Assembly (NCBI RefSeq): GCF_008386395.1
Contig: NZ_CP043761.1
Coordinates: forward strand, 1,922,001-1,986,000
DNA from: Paenibacillus sp. 37
GTDB lineage: Bacteria > Bacillota > Bacilli > Paenibacillales > Paenibacillaceae
Direction: 5' to 3'
DNA: 64,000 nucleotides
Both the position numbers and the translations under genes were made by a program. Shown piece by piece: positions 35,433 to 45,235 of the stretch; the first letter of the stretch is position 1, and each line of letters begins with the position of its first letter. Under the pieces are notes generated by a model. That model was not told the origin of the DNA, made no database searches, and saw only the letters and a list, made by a program, of their open reading frames with translations.

Positions 35433-37325
35433 ATGATGACATTGGTACGCTTACATGAAGTATCAAAAGAGTGGAACGGTAATGAATTGTTTACAGGATT
35501 GAATTTGGAGATTAATGAGGGCGAGCGACTCGCTATTTTGGGTCGCAACGGATGCGGCAAGACAACGTTGTTACGTATCATTTTGGGTGAGGAGCATGGT
35601 GGTGGACGGATTGAACGTCATATCCCTCAGCAGGAATGGGGGTTCATGCGCCAGCGCTCGGAGATTGAGGCCGGGATGAATGTACTGGACGCGGTCCGGC
35701 GTGAGAGCGGTCAGATCTATGAAGTAAAACGGAACTTGGAAGAACTGGAACAACGTTTGAGCATCAGCACTGAAGCGGACGAAGAGCTGCTTGCAGCTTA
35801 TACACAAGTGATGGAGCAGTATGAACAGTTGAACGGTTATATGTGGGAAACTGAGGTAGAGAAAGTACTGACTCGCCTTGGATTATCTGCAGAGCATTGG
35901 AATAGACCCTATCATTCCTTGAGCGGTGGACAAAAAACAAAGGCTCGTTTGGCGGGACTACTTGTCAGCAAGCCCAAATTCCTGATCCTGGATGAACCGA
36001 CGAATCATCTGGATGAGGGAAGCATGCGCTGGCTTGAAGAGTGGTTATCCACATATGAAGGTACACTGTTATTTGTATCACACGATCGTACGTTTATTGA
36101 TCAGGTAGCGACAGGAGTGATTGAGTTCAGTCCAGATGCCCTGACCAAATACAAAGGTGGATACTCCGACTACAAGATCCACAAAGAGCGTGAATTACGC
36201 GAACAGGAAACGATCTACCGCAGGCAGGAATTGGAACGTAAGGCGCTGGAAGAAACGATTCGGAATTATCAGGAATGGTTCCATAAAGCGCATAATTCGG
36301 CAACCGATGTGGAGGTGAAGATCACCCAGAGCTTCTACAAGGCCAAAGCCAACAAAAATATTTCACGATACCATGCGAAACAAAAACAGCTGGAACGTTT
36401 GGAGCGGGAACGGGTGGATAAACCTCGTGAAGCTGCAAAGTTGAACATGGAATTACAGATGAATCCACTGGCTGCACGCCAGCTTCTTGCGCTGGAAGAA
36501 GTGAGTTTTTCATACACGGGTAACGAGCCAGTGCTTCGCAACCTTCGAATCACTGTTGAACGTGGAGACCGTCTTGCCGTAAGAGGCCCCAATGGAACAG
36601 GAAAAACTACACTGTTGAAGCTGATGATTGGTGAGCTGGAACCTTCGCAAGGCAAGGTCACACGGCATCCACAGCTGAGAATCGGTTACTTTTCACAGGA
36701 ACTGGAGGGACTTCCCGAGAATCTGACCCTGCTGGACAGCTTGCTTACCCTTCCATCCATGACACAAAGTGCGGCACGAACCATTCTGGGATGTTTTCTG
36801 TTTTCCAGAGATGATGTGTTCAAGCGCATTGGGGATTTGAGCATGGGGGAAAAGTGCAGAGTGGCATTTTTGAGATTGTATTTTGGCGGAGCAAATCTGC
36901 TAGTGCTGGACGAACCAACGAACTATCTGGACATTGATACCCAGGAAGTCATGGAGAATGTATTAAAACAGGCTTCAGGTGCTTTGGTGCTTGTATCCCA
37001 TGACCGGATGCTGACAAAGACACTCGCGAATCGATTGTGCGATCTGGAGGCTGGAGGCACAGCAACTTTGTTTGAAGGAGGCGTGTCGGATTGGGAGCAG
37101 TCAAGCAAACTTCGGAAGCATGCGCTGGAGACCCGGGAATCCGATGACGAGAGGTTGCGATTGGAGATGCGCCTGTCGGAGTTGCTGTCTCCTGTGAGCA
37201 ATGCTGGAAAAGACATTCTGACACAGCGCGAGCAATCGAATGAGCGAGCAATCGAGGCAGCTGAGATTCGCGAAATCCAGCAGCGCCTAAAACAATTGAA
37301 AGATAAGGGTGCAAGCATAAATTAG
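35433..37325 (+). CDS. ABC-F family ATP-binding protein
   Basis: Soluble double-ABC protein without membrane domains, 630 residues. First cassette: GRNGCGKTT (37-45), LSGGQKTKA, LILDEPTNHLD. Then an Arg/Glu-rich charged linker (about 240-345), the second cassette with GPNGTGKTT, a variant signature LSMGEKCR and LVLDEPTNYLD, and a charged C-terminal helix region. ABC-F proteins bind the ribosomal E site; some relieve stalling and others protect against macrolides, lincosamides or pleuromutilins. I cannot assign it to a resistance subgroup from sequence alone, but the attenuator-like leader favours an antibiotic-responsive role (inference). Alternative start at ATG 35436. Confidence 0.88.
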   Translation: MMTLVRLHEVSKEWNGNELFTGLNLEINEGERLAILGRNGCGKTTLLRIILGEEHGGGRIERHIPQQEWGFMRQRSEIEAGMNVLDAVRRESGQIYEVKRNLEELEQRLSISTEADEELLAAYTQVMEQYEQLNGYMWETEVEKVLTRLGLSAEHWNRPYHSLSGGQKTKARLAGLLVSKPKFLILDEPTNHLDEGSMRWLEEWLSTYEGTLLFVSHDRTFIDQVATGVIEFSPDALTKYKGGYSDYKIHKERELREQETIYRRQELERKALEETIRNYQEWFHKAHNSATDVEVKITQSFYKAKANKNISRYHAKQKQLERLERERVDKPREAAKLNMELQMNPLAARQLLALEEVSFSYTGNEPVLRNLRITVERGDRLAVRGPNGTGKTTLLKLMIGELEPSQGKVTRHPQLRIGYFSQELEGLPENLTLLDSLLTLPSMTQSAARTILGCFLFSRDDVFKRIGDLSMGEKCRVAFLRLYFGGANLLVLDEPTNYLDIDTQEVMENVLKQASGALVLVSHDRMLTKTLANRLCDLEAGGTATLFEGGVSDWEQSSKLRKHALETRESDDERLRLEMRLSELLSPVSNAGKDILTQREQSNERAIEAAEIREIQQRLKQLKDKGASIN

Positions 37326-37337
37326 AACATGGACGGC

Positions 37338-37366
37338 TTGCTATTTCGATCTATTTTGCATATAAT
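37338..37366 (+). promoter_or_regulatory. Promoter of pheS-pheT
   Basis: TTGCTA (37338-37343), 17-bp spacer, TATAAT (37361-37366). Confidence 0.7.
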
Positions 37367-37414
37367 TATGAACGATCATCGATGATTATATCGATATGGG
37401 TTTAACTAACAAGT

Positions 37415-37706
37415 AAACGTGATGATGGAGATAAGTAAGCAGTGCCTCTGGACAGGGAGGAAGCGCCGTAGATTGAGAGCGTTTCTGTAGAACAAGGCTG
37501 CCGAAATTCACTCCGAAGCGGTTCCCTGAACCTGTTTGTGTGCAGACACAGAGGCAACAGTAGGGGCAAACGGTTAACGGTCGTTATTCCGTACAAAGTG
37601 AGACAGAACCGGTTGCAGGCCAGAAGGGCCACGCAGCAATGGATGTCTAACAAGGGTGGTACCACGGTCTTTTCGTCCCTTCAGGGGAGAGAAGGCCTTT
37701 TTTTGT
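37415..37706 (+). promoter_or_regulatory. T-box leader, phenylalanine specifier, upstream of pheS
   Basis: T-box riboswitch: Stem I region from about 37420, specifier loop GCCGAAATTCACTCCGAAGC with TTC (Phe) at 37507-37509, T-box GGGTGGTACCACGG at 37654-37667, and terminator stem from 37666 ending in seven T. Uncharged tRNA-Phe should permit read-through into pheS-pheT. Confidence 0.93.
37666..37706 (+). terminator. T-box-controlled terminator before pheS
   Basis: Stem GGTCTTTTCGTCCCT with AGGGGAGAGAAGGCC, followed by TTTTTTT. Confidence 0.85.
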
Positions 37707-37739
37707 TGCAAAAACACCACAAAAAGGGGGCAATTACAC

Positions 37740-38774
37740 ATGAAAGAACGTTTAGAGGCATTGAAGATCGAAGCGCTGGAGCAGTTGTCTGGTGTGAATG
37801 ATCCGCAGACGCTCGGTGATCTGCGTGTAAAGTATTTGGGGAAAAAGGGTGCATTAACTGAAATTTTGCGCGGTATGGGTGCACTTAGTGCGGAGGAACG
37901 TCCAGTTATTGGTCAAGTAGCCAATGATGTTCGGGCTGCCATTGAGGAAGTCATCGACAGCAAGCAGGATCAGTTCCAGAAGGAAGAGACGGCGAAGCGT
38001 CTGCAATCCGAGAAAATTGATGTGACTCTGCCAGGACGTCGTGGACGTCAAGGCGGACTGCATCCACTGACCAAAGTGGTACAGGAGATCGAAGATATTT
38101 TCATCGGTATGGGATACCGCGTTGCGGAAGGTCCTGAAGTCGAAATGGATTATTACAACTTTGAAGCATTGAATCTACCGAAGAATCACCCGGCGCGCGA
38201 TATGCAGGATTCCTTCTATGTTACCGAAGACTTGTTGATGCGTACCCATACATCGCCGGTTCAAGTACGTACCATGCAGAGCATGAAGGGCGAAGTGCCT
38301 GTCAAAGTCATCTGCCCAGGTAAAGTATACCGCCGTGATGACGACGATGCGACGCACTCTTTCCAATTCAACCAGGTTGAAGGATTGGTCATTAGCGAAA
38401 ACATTCGTATGAGCGATCTGAAAGGGACCCTGCTGCAATTCGTGCGCGAAATGTTCGGTTCCCACACGGAAATTCGTCTGCGTCCAAGTTTCTTCCCGTT
38501 CACAGAGCCAAGTGCGGAAGTGGATGTAACCTGTGTACAATGTGGAGGCAGCGGCTGTCGGGTATGTAAACAAACAGGCTGGCTTGAGATTTTGGGGGGC
38601 GGTATGGTTCACCCGAAAGTACTGGAAATGGGTGGTTATGATCCGGAGAAATACAGTGGTTTCGCATTTGGTATGGGCGTAGAGCGTATCGCGATGCTGA
38701 AGTACGGTGTTGATGATATCCGTCACTTCTACAATAGCGATCTGACCTTCCTGAAGCAATTCGGACGGTTGTAA
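37740..38774 (+). CDS. pheS: Phenylalanyl-tRNA synthetase alpha subunit
   Basis: Catalytic subunit of the heterotetrameric PheRS. 344 residues from ATG 37740 (AAAAAGGGGG upstream; the open frame before it is T-box sequence). N-terminal coiled coil, class II motif 1 region [16 protein letters not shown], motif 2 with FHQVEG-type FNQVEGLVI and motif 3 [17 protein letters not shown]. Followed 83 bp later by pheT. Confidence 0.97.
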   Translation: MKERLEALKIEALEQLSGVNDPQTLGDLRVKYLGKKGALTEILRGMGALSAEERPVIGQVANDVRAAIEEVIDSKQDQFQKEETAKRLQSEKIDVTLPGRRGRQGGLHPLTKVVQEIEDIFIGMGYRVAEGPEVEMDYYNFEALNLPKNHPARDMQDSFYVTEDLLMRTHTSPVQVRTMQSMKGEVPVKVICPGKVYRRDDDDATHSFQFNQVEGLVISENIRMSDLKGTLLQFVREMFGSHTEIRLRPSFFPFTEPSAEVDVTCVQCGGSGCRVCKQTGWLEILGGGMVHPKVLEMGGYDPEKYSGFAFGMGVERIAMLKYGVDDIRHFYNSDLTFLKQFGRL

Positions 38775-38857
38775 CTTTACAATAAATAGATCAACGTATA
38801 TAGAGCAAGCGTTATGAACCGGGAACACCAATTTATAGATGAAGGAAGTGAACGTCC

Positions 38858-41311
38858 ATGAGAGTATCGACAGATTGGCTGTCTGATTATATTTCCCTTG
38901 AAGGTGTGACGCCACAGGAATTGGCGGAGAAAATCACCCGTGCGGGTGTCGAAATTGATGTAGTGGAGAACCGCAACAAGGGCGTAAATAAAGTTGTTGT
39001 GGGATATGTGAAGAGCAAGGAGAAACACCCGGATGCAGACAAACTGAATGTATGTGTCATCGATGCCGGCCAGGAAGAAGATCTGCAGATCGTGTGTGGT
39101 GCGAAAAATGTGGATGCAGGCCAAAAAGTAGTCGTAGCCCTGGTTGGAGCGAAGCTCCCTGGTGGATTGGATATCAAAAAAGCCAAACTGCGCGGCGTTG
39201 TCTCCCTTGGCATGATCTGTTCCGCCAAAGAGCTGGGCATGAACGACAAATTGCTGCCAAAAGATCAGCAGGAAGGTATTCTCGTTCTGCCGGAACAAAC
39301 GGAGGTTGGCACGCCAATCAGCCAGGTTCTTGGTCTCGACGATCATGTGCTTGAACTGGACCTGACACCGAACCGTTCCGACTGTCTCAGCATGCGTGGT
39401 GCTGCCTATGAGGTGGGTGCCATTCTGGGTCGTGAAGTGAAGCTGCCAAGTCCCAAAGACCAACTGGTTGAAATTGGTGATGTAGCCGCGAATCATATCT
39501 CTGTAGAGATTAAGGCGCAGGAGCAATGCAGTCACTATGCAGCTCGTTATGTAACGGGCATTAAGCTGGGTGCTTCCCCGCTGTGGATGCAAAACCGTCT
39601 CATGGCGGCAGGTGTTCGCCCAATCAATAACATCGTTGATATCACGAACTATGTCATGCTGGAATACGGTCAACCGCTACATGCATTCGATGCGGATAAG
39701 CTGGAAAAGGGCCATATTGAAGTGCGGATGGCCAACGAAGGCGAAACGATTGTTACGCTGGATGGACAGGAGCGCAAGCTGGAGCCGCACATGTTGCTCA
39801 TCACGGATGGAGTGAAACCTGTAGCCATCGCTGGGGTTATGGGTGGCGAGAATTCCGAGGTATCGGAAGGCACGGTGAATCTGTTGCTAGAGTCCGCCAA
39901 GTTCGACGGCGGGACCGTTCGGAAAACGTCGCGCCAACTGGGGCTGCGTTCCGAAGCAAGCATGCGTTTTGAGAAGGAAGTAGACCCGGGTGCGGTGATT
40001 ACGGCTTTGGATCGTGCGGCTGAACTGATTCAGCGTTATGCTGAAGGTGAAGTGCACCAAGGAATCGTGGAAGCTGGAGCAGAAGCTGCGGAGAAACGTG
40101 TAATTCAATTGTCGCTGGACCGACTGAATCGTTATCTGGGAACGGATCTGTCTTTGCTTGAGGTAAAAACGATCTTCGCTCGCTTGCACTTTGCATGTGG
40201 TGATGCTGATCAAGGATTGCTGGATGTGGAAGTGCCAACACGCAGAGGGGATATTACGCTCGATGTAGACTTGTTTGAAGAGATTGCACGCCTGTACGGA
40301 TACGACAACATTCCAACCACATGGATTGAAGGACCCACGACTCCAGGGGCATATACACGTTCTCAAGCAATGCGCCGCACCATTCGTGGATTGCTCTCAG
40401 GCAGTGGCTGGCAGGAAATGATCAGTTACTCCTTTGTGCACCCGGATAAAGCGACCCTGTTCCCGGCGTTGACACAAGGAAGTAAAGCCGTGAAACTCGC
40501 GATGCCGATGAGTGAAGACCGCAGTGTGCTTCGTACGAGTATTTTGCCACAAATGCTGGATGCAGCGGTGTATAACATGAACCGTAAACAGGATTCACTG
40601 GCTGTATTTGAAGTGGGCAATGTGTTCTTCACCGAAGAAGATCAGTTGACCAAACAACCGCATGAAATCCCAGTACTGGGGCTGCTGCTCACCGGGAATC
40701 GTGCAAGCCAGCAGTGGAATGTTGGAGCGGAGAAAGTAGACTTCTTCGATCTGAAAGGTGCTCTTGAGCATCTGTTCGCCTATGTGGGGCTTGAACAACG
40801 CATTCGCTTGGTAGCAAACAGCCCTGAAGGATTCCATCCGGGACGTTCCGCATCGGTTTACCTGGAAGGTAAGGATGGCGGGGAAGGCACATTGATCGGT
40901 ACATTGGGTCAATTGCATCCGGAACTGCAACAGCAGTATGATCTGAATGATGTGTACATCGCAGAGATTGCACTTGAATCGATCTACAGCGAAGCAGACG
41001 CTGACATTCGTTATCGTGAGCTTCCGCGTTTCCCAGCCATGGAACGTGATATCGCGGTTGTTGTGAATGAGGATGTTGAAGCTGGAGATATGCTGCGCGC
41101 CATTCGTGAATCGGCGGGTGAATTGTTACAAAACGTACAGGTATTCGATGTGTTTACTGGCAGTAAACTGGGTGAAAACAAGAAGAGCGTGGCGATGGCA
41201 CTGGTATACCGGAATCGTGAACGTACACTCACCGATGAGGAAGTTACTGAAGTTCATGCCCGTGTAGTGGCTCGTCTGGAAGAGCAATTCGGAGCGGAAT
41301 TGCGTAAATAG
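38858..41311 (+). CDS. pheT: Phenylalanyl-tRNA synthetase beta subunit
   Basis: 817-residue structural and editing subunit of PheRS. N-terminal tRNA-binding (EMAP-like) domain about residues 40-150, the B3/4 editing domain (about 210-385), the B5 domain near 405-480, a catalytic-like core, and the C-terminal FDX-ACB anticodon-binding domain (LPRFPAMERDIAVVV onward). AAGGAAGTGA precedes the ATG. It ends the operon; a strong terminator follows. Confidence 0.97.
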   Translation: MRVSTDWLSDYISLEGVTPQELAEKITRAGVEIDVVENRNKGVNKVVVGYVKSKEKHPDADKLNVCVIDAGQEEDLQIVCGAKNVDAGQKVVVALVGAKLPGGLDIKKAKLRGVVSLGMICSAKELGMNDKLLPKDQQEGILVLPEQTEVGTPISQVLGLDDHVLELDLTPNRSDCLSMRGAAYEVGAILGREVKLPSPKDQLVEIGDVAANHISVEIKAQEQCSHYAARYVTGIKLGASPLWMQNRLMAAGVRPINNIVDITNYVMLEYGQPLHAFDADKLEKGHIEVRMANEGETIVTLDGQERKLEPHMLLITDGVKPVAIAGVMGGENSEVSEGTVNLLLESAKFDGGTVRKTSRQLGLRSEASMRFEKEVDPGAVITALDRAAELIQRYAEGEVHQGIVEAGAEAAEKRVIQLSLDRLNRYLGTDLSLLEVKTIFARLHFACGDADQGLLDVEVPTRRGDITLDVDLFEEIARLYGYDNIPTTWIEGPTTPGAYTRSQAMRRTIRGLLSGSGWQEMISYSFVHPDKATLFPALTQGSKAVKLAMPMSEDRSVLRTSILPQMLDAAVYNMNRKQDSLAVFEVGNVFFTEEDQLTKQPHEIPVLGLLLTGNRASQQWNVGAEKVDFFDLKGALEHLFAYVGLEQRIRLVANSPEGFHPGRSASVYLEGKDGGEGTLIGTLGQLHPELQQQYDLNDVYIAEIALESIYSEADADIRYRELPRFPAMERDIAVVVNEDVEAGDMLRAIRESAGELLQNVQVFDVFTGSKLGENKKSVAMALVYRNRERTLTDEEVTEVHARVVARLEEQFGAELRK

Positions 41312-41355
41312 GACAAAAGAAGATTTTTTGAACAAAGATTAGCAGGAATTGTTTG

Positions 41356-41401
41356 AAGTCACATCGAATCCTTAGCATTAGAGGATCGATGTGACTTTTT
41401 T
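41356..41401 (+). terminator. Terminator after pheT
   Basis: Long inverted repeat AAGTCACATCG...CGATGTGACTT with inner ATCCT/AGGAT pairs, followed by TTTTTT. Confidence 0.9.
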
Positions 41402-41449
41402 GTGATTACAGCTTAGAATCAACATACAGACTTGAAGGAGGGCACAACT

Positions 41450-44158
41450 GTGACTACACCTGATCGTACACGCGTCACCGTAGAGATCTACGGGACTTCC
41501 TATAAACTGGTTGGCAGCAGTGCCGACTATATGAAACAAGTAGCTAACCTGGTAGATGAGCGTATGGGCGCAATCTCCAAGCAAAATTCCCGTCTGGATA
41601 CTCCGCGTATTGCGGTACTGGCGGCTGTACATATGGCTGAACAGTCTCTTCAGACTCAGGAAATCCGTAATGAACTGAAGATGCTTACTGGAGAACGTAC
41701 AGAACTGAGAAACGAATTGAATCGGTTAAACGCCATACAAAATGAACATCAACAAGAATTGGAACGGCGTGACCAGGCTCTTGCTGATTTGCAACAGCTG
41801 AAGATTGAAGCAGAGCAGGCGTTGCAAAAGTCCGAATCGGACAAAAATTCAGAGATAGCCAAGTTGAATAAGCTGCTGGAGCAAGAGCGCGCCCAAGCAA
41901 CGGAGCGAGTGCAGAAATTGCAGGCCCAAGCGACGGCACAACTGAAGGAAGCAGAAGCAAAGGGAACGAAACAGCTGAAGGAAATGGAAGAGAAAGCGGC
42001 TAATCAGCTTAAACATGCACAGGCACAGGCAGCTTCCCAGCTCAAAGAAGCTCAGAACCGTTCTGCAGCCGAATTGCAGCAGGCGCAGGCCAAAGCTGCG
42101 GCGCAATATAAAGAGTTGCAGGACAAGACTGCAGCTCAATTAAAAGAAGCCGAAAGCCGTGCCGTTGCAGAACGTCAACAGATTGAAGCCAAGGCTGCGC
42201 AGCAGGTTCAGACAGCCAAGGAAGAAGCCGAGTCGGCCATTTTGTCCGAGTTGGAGCAGGCAGAGAGAAATCTGAAGAAAGCTCAGGAAGAAGCAGCGCT
42301 GCAATATAACGAACTTCAGCAACAAATGGAACTTCGTCTTCAACAGGCTGAAGAAAAAGCGTTGCAACAGACACAAGAGCTCACGAATCAGGCGAATCAG
42401 GAACGGGCTGACTTGCAGGAACAAGCGGAGCAGAAGCGCCTGACTGAGATAAATCAGTTGACTGCGGAGTTCAAGACGTTATCCGAGCAGTTGGAACTCG
42501 AATGGATGGAGAAAGAAGCAGCCCTCGAGGAACAATTGCAGCAAGCCAAGGAAGCAGCAGCGTCCCAGGCGAAAGAAGCCGCAGCGGCGGCAGAGGCCTT
42601 ATTGCAAGAAGAACAGGGCAAGCTCAAACAGCAACTTGAGGAACAACGTAAACAGGCGGAGACTCGACTATTAGATGTCGAAGAGCAATTAGAAGAAGTG
42701 ATGACCCAGCTCATCAGTGCACAGGACATGGTTGCAGAGCAAGAACAGCAGCTTCAGCACGAGCGTGGTCAATTGGAATCGTTACGTCATGAGCATGGGG
42801 TCCGTAAACAGGAGCAGGAAGTTCAGACTCGCCGAATTACGGAACTGGAGCAACAACTGGAGCAGTTGAAAGAAGACCGTTCCCAGTTGCAGGAACTTCT
42901 ACGTGAAACGGAACAGGCTGCCCAGCAATCCCGTGATTCACAGGAACAATGGAAGCAGAAGTATAATGAAACTGTGGATAGAGAAACCTCTCTCACAGCA
43001 CAGCTACGCAAACTTCAGGAGCAACATGCACAGCTTGAACAGGAAGCTCAAAAGCTTCGTGAGGCTGAAGTGAAGTCGGAAGAGGAACAGCGCAGACTGC
43101 AAAAAGTGCTTGAACAGGCTCATGCTGCGGTGCGTACATTGCAGAATGAGATCGGGACGCTTACGGAACGTGAGCAGTCCTTGAAGGACCTTGCAGAGCA
43201 GCGGTTAGCTGAGATCGGAGACCTGGAGAATCAGATTCTTGAAGTTGCTGAACAAAATGAAACGTTGGAGTCTGGTGTGCAATCCCTTCATGATGAATTG
43301 TCCGTGGTGAAGGAAGAGTCTCGTTTCAACCATGAAGAGGCTGTGCAATACCAGAAGGATGCAGAGCTTTTGGAAGAGAAACGCAATCAGCTTGAAGTTG
43401 AGCTAAATGTTGTTCGGGAAGAGCTGAACCGACTTCAGGATAACTATAAACAAATCCGTAATGATTACAGTGATGCATTACAACGGGAAGAGAATTACAG
43501 TTCCAAGCTGGATGAATTGAGCAAAGAGAAACAAGAGATTGTGAGCGCACTTGAAGAAGCAAGACAGTCTTCAGTTAAACTTTCCGAGCGCTACTCGGAG
43601 CAAGAGAGCCGGCTAGCCCAGACTGAGGAAGAAGCGTTGGAGTGGCAGATCAAACACGAAGAACTGTCAGCCAAACAGGCCGAGTTGGTATCTCGTCTGG
43701 AGCAGTTGACAAGACGTGAAGAAGAACTCCGCTCAAGTGTTGAACAAGCAGAGCAGAACGACCAGGTGTGGCAACGCCGTGCAGATGAATGGGCGGCTCA
43801 GGAACAATCCTGGCAGGAACGCTGGGCTGCACTTGAGAATGAACTGACGGTTTGGAAGAAAGAAAGTGCGGCAAGTAGTGAGTTGCTGGAGGGATTGGAG
43901 CAAGAACGACAGCAGCTTGACAAGTTACGTGCAGAAGCGACCCAAGAGAAAGAGATCATGGAAACTGAACTGCTTGAGATGGGTGAACGTTACGAACTAG
44001 CGGCCAATCAATTACGTTTGTTACAGGTTGAACGTGAAATGGAGCAGGAGAAAGCAGAGCAGCTGAACACGGAATATCGTCAGTTGCATGATGAATATAC
44101 GAAATTGCAGACGGAATATAACGAATGGATTGAATTGATTGAACAGGACCAGACCTAG
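41450..44158 (+). CDS. zapA: ZapA-domain protein fused to a giant coiled coil
   Basis: 902 residues from GTG 41450 (AAGGAGG 7 nt upstream). Residues 1-85 are a recognisable ZapA cell-division domain (RVTVEIYGTSYKL, then a VDERM-type block and RIAVLAAVHMAEQ). ZapA binds FtsZ and cross-links protofilaments. Usual ZapA is only about 85-110 residues; here roughly 800 more follow, almost all Gln/Glu/Ala/Lys-rich with heptad character and no Pro-rich breaks: a very long coiled coil. Residues about 130-300 hold Ala-rich KAAAQLKEAE-like near-repeats. The place (after pheT, before mutS2) is where Bacillus zapA sits. Gene symbol applies to the head domain. Confidence 0.85.
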   Translation: MTTPDRTRVTVEIYGTSYKLVGSSADYMKQVANLVDERMGAISKQNSRLDTPRIAVLAAVHMAEQSLQTQEIRNELKMLTGERTELRNELNRLNAIQNEHQQELERRDQALADLQQLKIEAEQALQKSESDKNSEIAKLNKLLEQERAQATERVQKLQAQATAQLKEAEAKGTKQLKEMEEKAANQLKHAQAQAASQLKEAQNRSAAELQQAQAKAAAQYKELQDKTAAQLKEAESRAVAERQQIEAKAAQQVQTAKEEAESAILSELEQAERNLKKAQEEAALQYNELQQQMELRLQQAEEKALQQTQELTNQANQERADLQEQAEQKRLTEINQLTAEFKTLSEQLELEWMEKEAALEEQLQQAKEAAASQAKEAAAAAEALLQEEQGKLKQQLEEQRKQAETRLLDVEEQLEEVMTQLISAQDMVAEQEQQLQHERGQLESLRHEHGVRKQEQEVQTRRITELEQQLEQLKEDRSQLQELLRETEQAAQQSRDSQEQWKQKYNETVDRETSLTAQLRKLQEQHAQLEQEAQKLREAEVKSEEEQRRLQKVLEQAHAAVRTLQNEIGTLTEREQSLKDLAEQRLAEIGDLENQILEVAEQNETLESGVQSLHDELSVVKEESRFNHEEAVQYQKDAELLEEKRNQLEVELNVVREELNRLQDNYKQIRNDYSDALQREENYSSKLDELSKEKQEIVSALEEARQSSVKLSERYSEQESRLAQTEEEALEWQIKHEELSAKQAELVSRLEQLTRREEELRSSVEQAEQNDQVWQRRADEWAAQEQSWQERWAALENELTVWKKESAASSELLEGLEQERQQLDKLRAEATQEKEIMETELLEMGERYELAANQLRLLQVEREMEQEKAEQLNTEYRQLHDEYTKLQTEYNEWIELIEQDQT

Positions 44159-44222
44159 CGGAATGAATGTAGCAGAACTGGCTCGTGGGCAACGTACTCT
44201 GGTACAATTTGTTATACTAAAG

Positions 44223-44252
44223 AAGGAGCTCCCGTCGCTGCGGGGGCTCCTT
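44223..44252. terminator. Hairpin between the converging zapA-like and CuA-like genes
   Basis: 12-bp stem AAGGAGCTCCCG/CGGGGGCTCCTT (one G-U). T-rich on the plus side only weakly; may serve both converging genes. Confidence 0.65.
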
Positions 44253-44262
44253 GTCTTGAAAC

Positions 44263-44655
44263 CTATTCTTCAACGATAATTTTGGAGATCATGCTGCTGT
44301 GTCCTGAACCACAGAAGACAGAACAGGACATTTCAAACTCACCAACTTTGTCCGGGGTTATGACTTTGGAGCTATTTCTGGTATCCAGTTGAAGATTCAG
44401 CTCAGGCACAAGGATACCGTGATTTCCGTTTTCATTTTTATAAACAATGTTAACGGGAACGCCTTTTTTAAGATGGTACTCAGGTTGATCGAATTCATAG
44501 TTACTTGCCTTGATCACCAATTCTTCACTGGCTGTGACTCCAGCATCAGCATCGGTTCCATTGCTGCCAGATTCTGCGGACTGTTTCGCCCCTCCACATG
44601 CAGTGAGGACCAGAATTAACATACAGGCAGCAAGCCATGTTATGCCTTTCTTCAT
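44263..44655 (-). CDS. Small cupredoxin lipoprotein with CuA-like site
   Basis: 130 residues from ATG 44655 (an ATG at 44658 is also possible; AAGGAGG favours the second). Lipobox at Cys20 (VLTAC), short linker, then a cupredoxin domain. Likely copper ligands: His79 in NHGI, Cys111, Cys115, His119 and Met122 in CSVFCGSGHSSM, matching the CuA centre of cytochrome oxidase subunit II. The usual Glu between the two Cys is Val113. It lacks the membrane helices and oxidase partner genes of true subunit II. It may be an electron carrier or copper donor on the outer membrane face; this is inference. Confidence 0.85.
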   Translation of the reverse strand: MKKGITWLAACMLILVLTACGGAKQSAESGSNGTDADAGVTASEELVIKASNYEFDQPEYHLKKGVPVNIVYKNENGNHGILVPELNLQLDTRNSSKVITPDKVGEFEMSCSVFCGSGHSSMISKIIVEE

Positions 44656-44875
44656 CATGTGCCTCCTTAAAGCGTGATATGGATAAAATTTGAATGATTG
44701 CTCCAGTCATCATACCGCAATATGTGGATGCCTGTACACGCTGCGTATGTCGTTTTTTTGAAAATTGTACGTGTACAGCAGAGCGTCCGTACTGCCCGAA
44801 TAAAATAAACCCCTTCCGGCCCAGGGCCTTCAGAGGTTTAGGAGAATTCATGGGGACGTTAAGGTGAAGTGGAGA

Positions 44876-45235
44876 TTAACTTTTGGAGCTTCGTCCGGCA
44901 TCAAAAGGGGTGGATACCGGGATGAAGAGATCGATAATCCCGATAACCAGCGCAGCGAGAATGGCACCGAGCAGGCTGACTTCAACATGATCTACAACAT
45001 ATTGACCAAGCCAAATCACCAGTGCGCTAACGATAAATCCGACAATACCGCGACCAAACGGGTTGACTCTTTTGCCGAAGATACCTTCAACGATCCAGCC
45101 GAGCAGGGCAATGACAAGAGCAAGCAACAGGGCGCTCCAGAAGCCACCAACGGCGAATCCGGGAACGATCCAGCTAACCACCATTAATACAATTGCAGCG
45201 ATGATAAATCGCACGACATGTCCCAGGAAATTCAT
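44876..45235 (-). CDS. Small membrane protein, phage-holin-4-like (YvlD-type)
   Basis: 119 residues with three to four hydrophobic helices (about 5-25, 32-52, 61-82, 86-105) and a polar C-terminal tail. The pattern fits the family labelled phage holin family 4/superfamily IV in databases, but such chromosomal genes are not phage genes and their function is unclear. AAAGGAGG precedes the ATG at 45235. It lies between the CuA-like lipoprotein and mutS2, on the opposite strand. Confidence 0.75.
   Translation of the reverse strand: MNFLGHVVRFIIAAIVLMVVSWIVPGFAVGGFWSALLLALVIALLGWIVEGIFGKRVNPFGRGIVGFIVSALVIWLGQYVVDHVEVSLLGAILAALVIGIIDLFIPVSTPFDAGRSSKS

Noticed and set aside
38777..39673. Antisense frame of 298 codons over pheT
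   Set aside because: Shadow of pheT; starts within the coding region of a conserved gene and shows no domain.
41900..42300. Artefactual repeat expansion inside the coiled coil
   Set aside because: The Ala/Gln/Lys-rich segments differ in DNA sequence from each other, and the frame continues, so this looks like genuine coding sequence.
44876..45235. Prophage remnant suggested by the phage-holin-like family name
   Set aside because: No other phage genes nearby; the family name is historical and such genes are chromosomal in many Bacilli.
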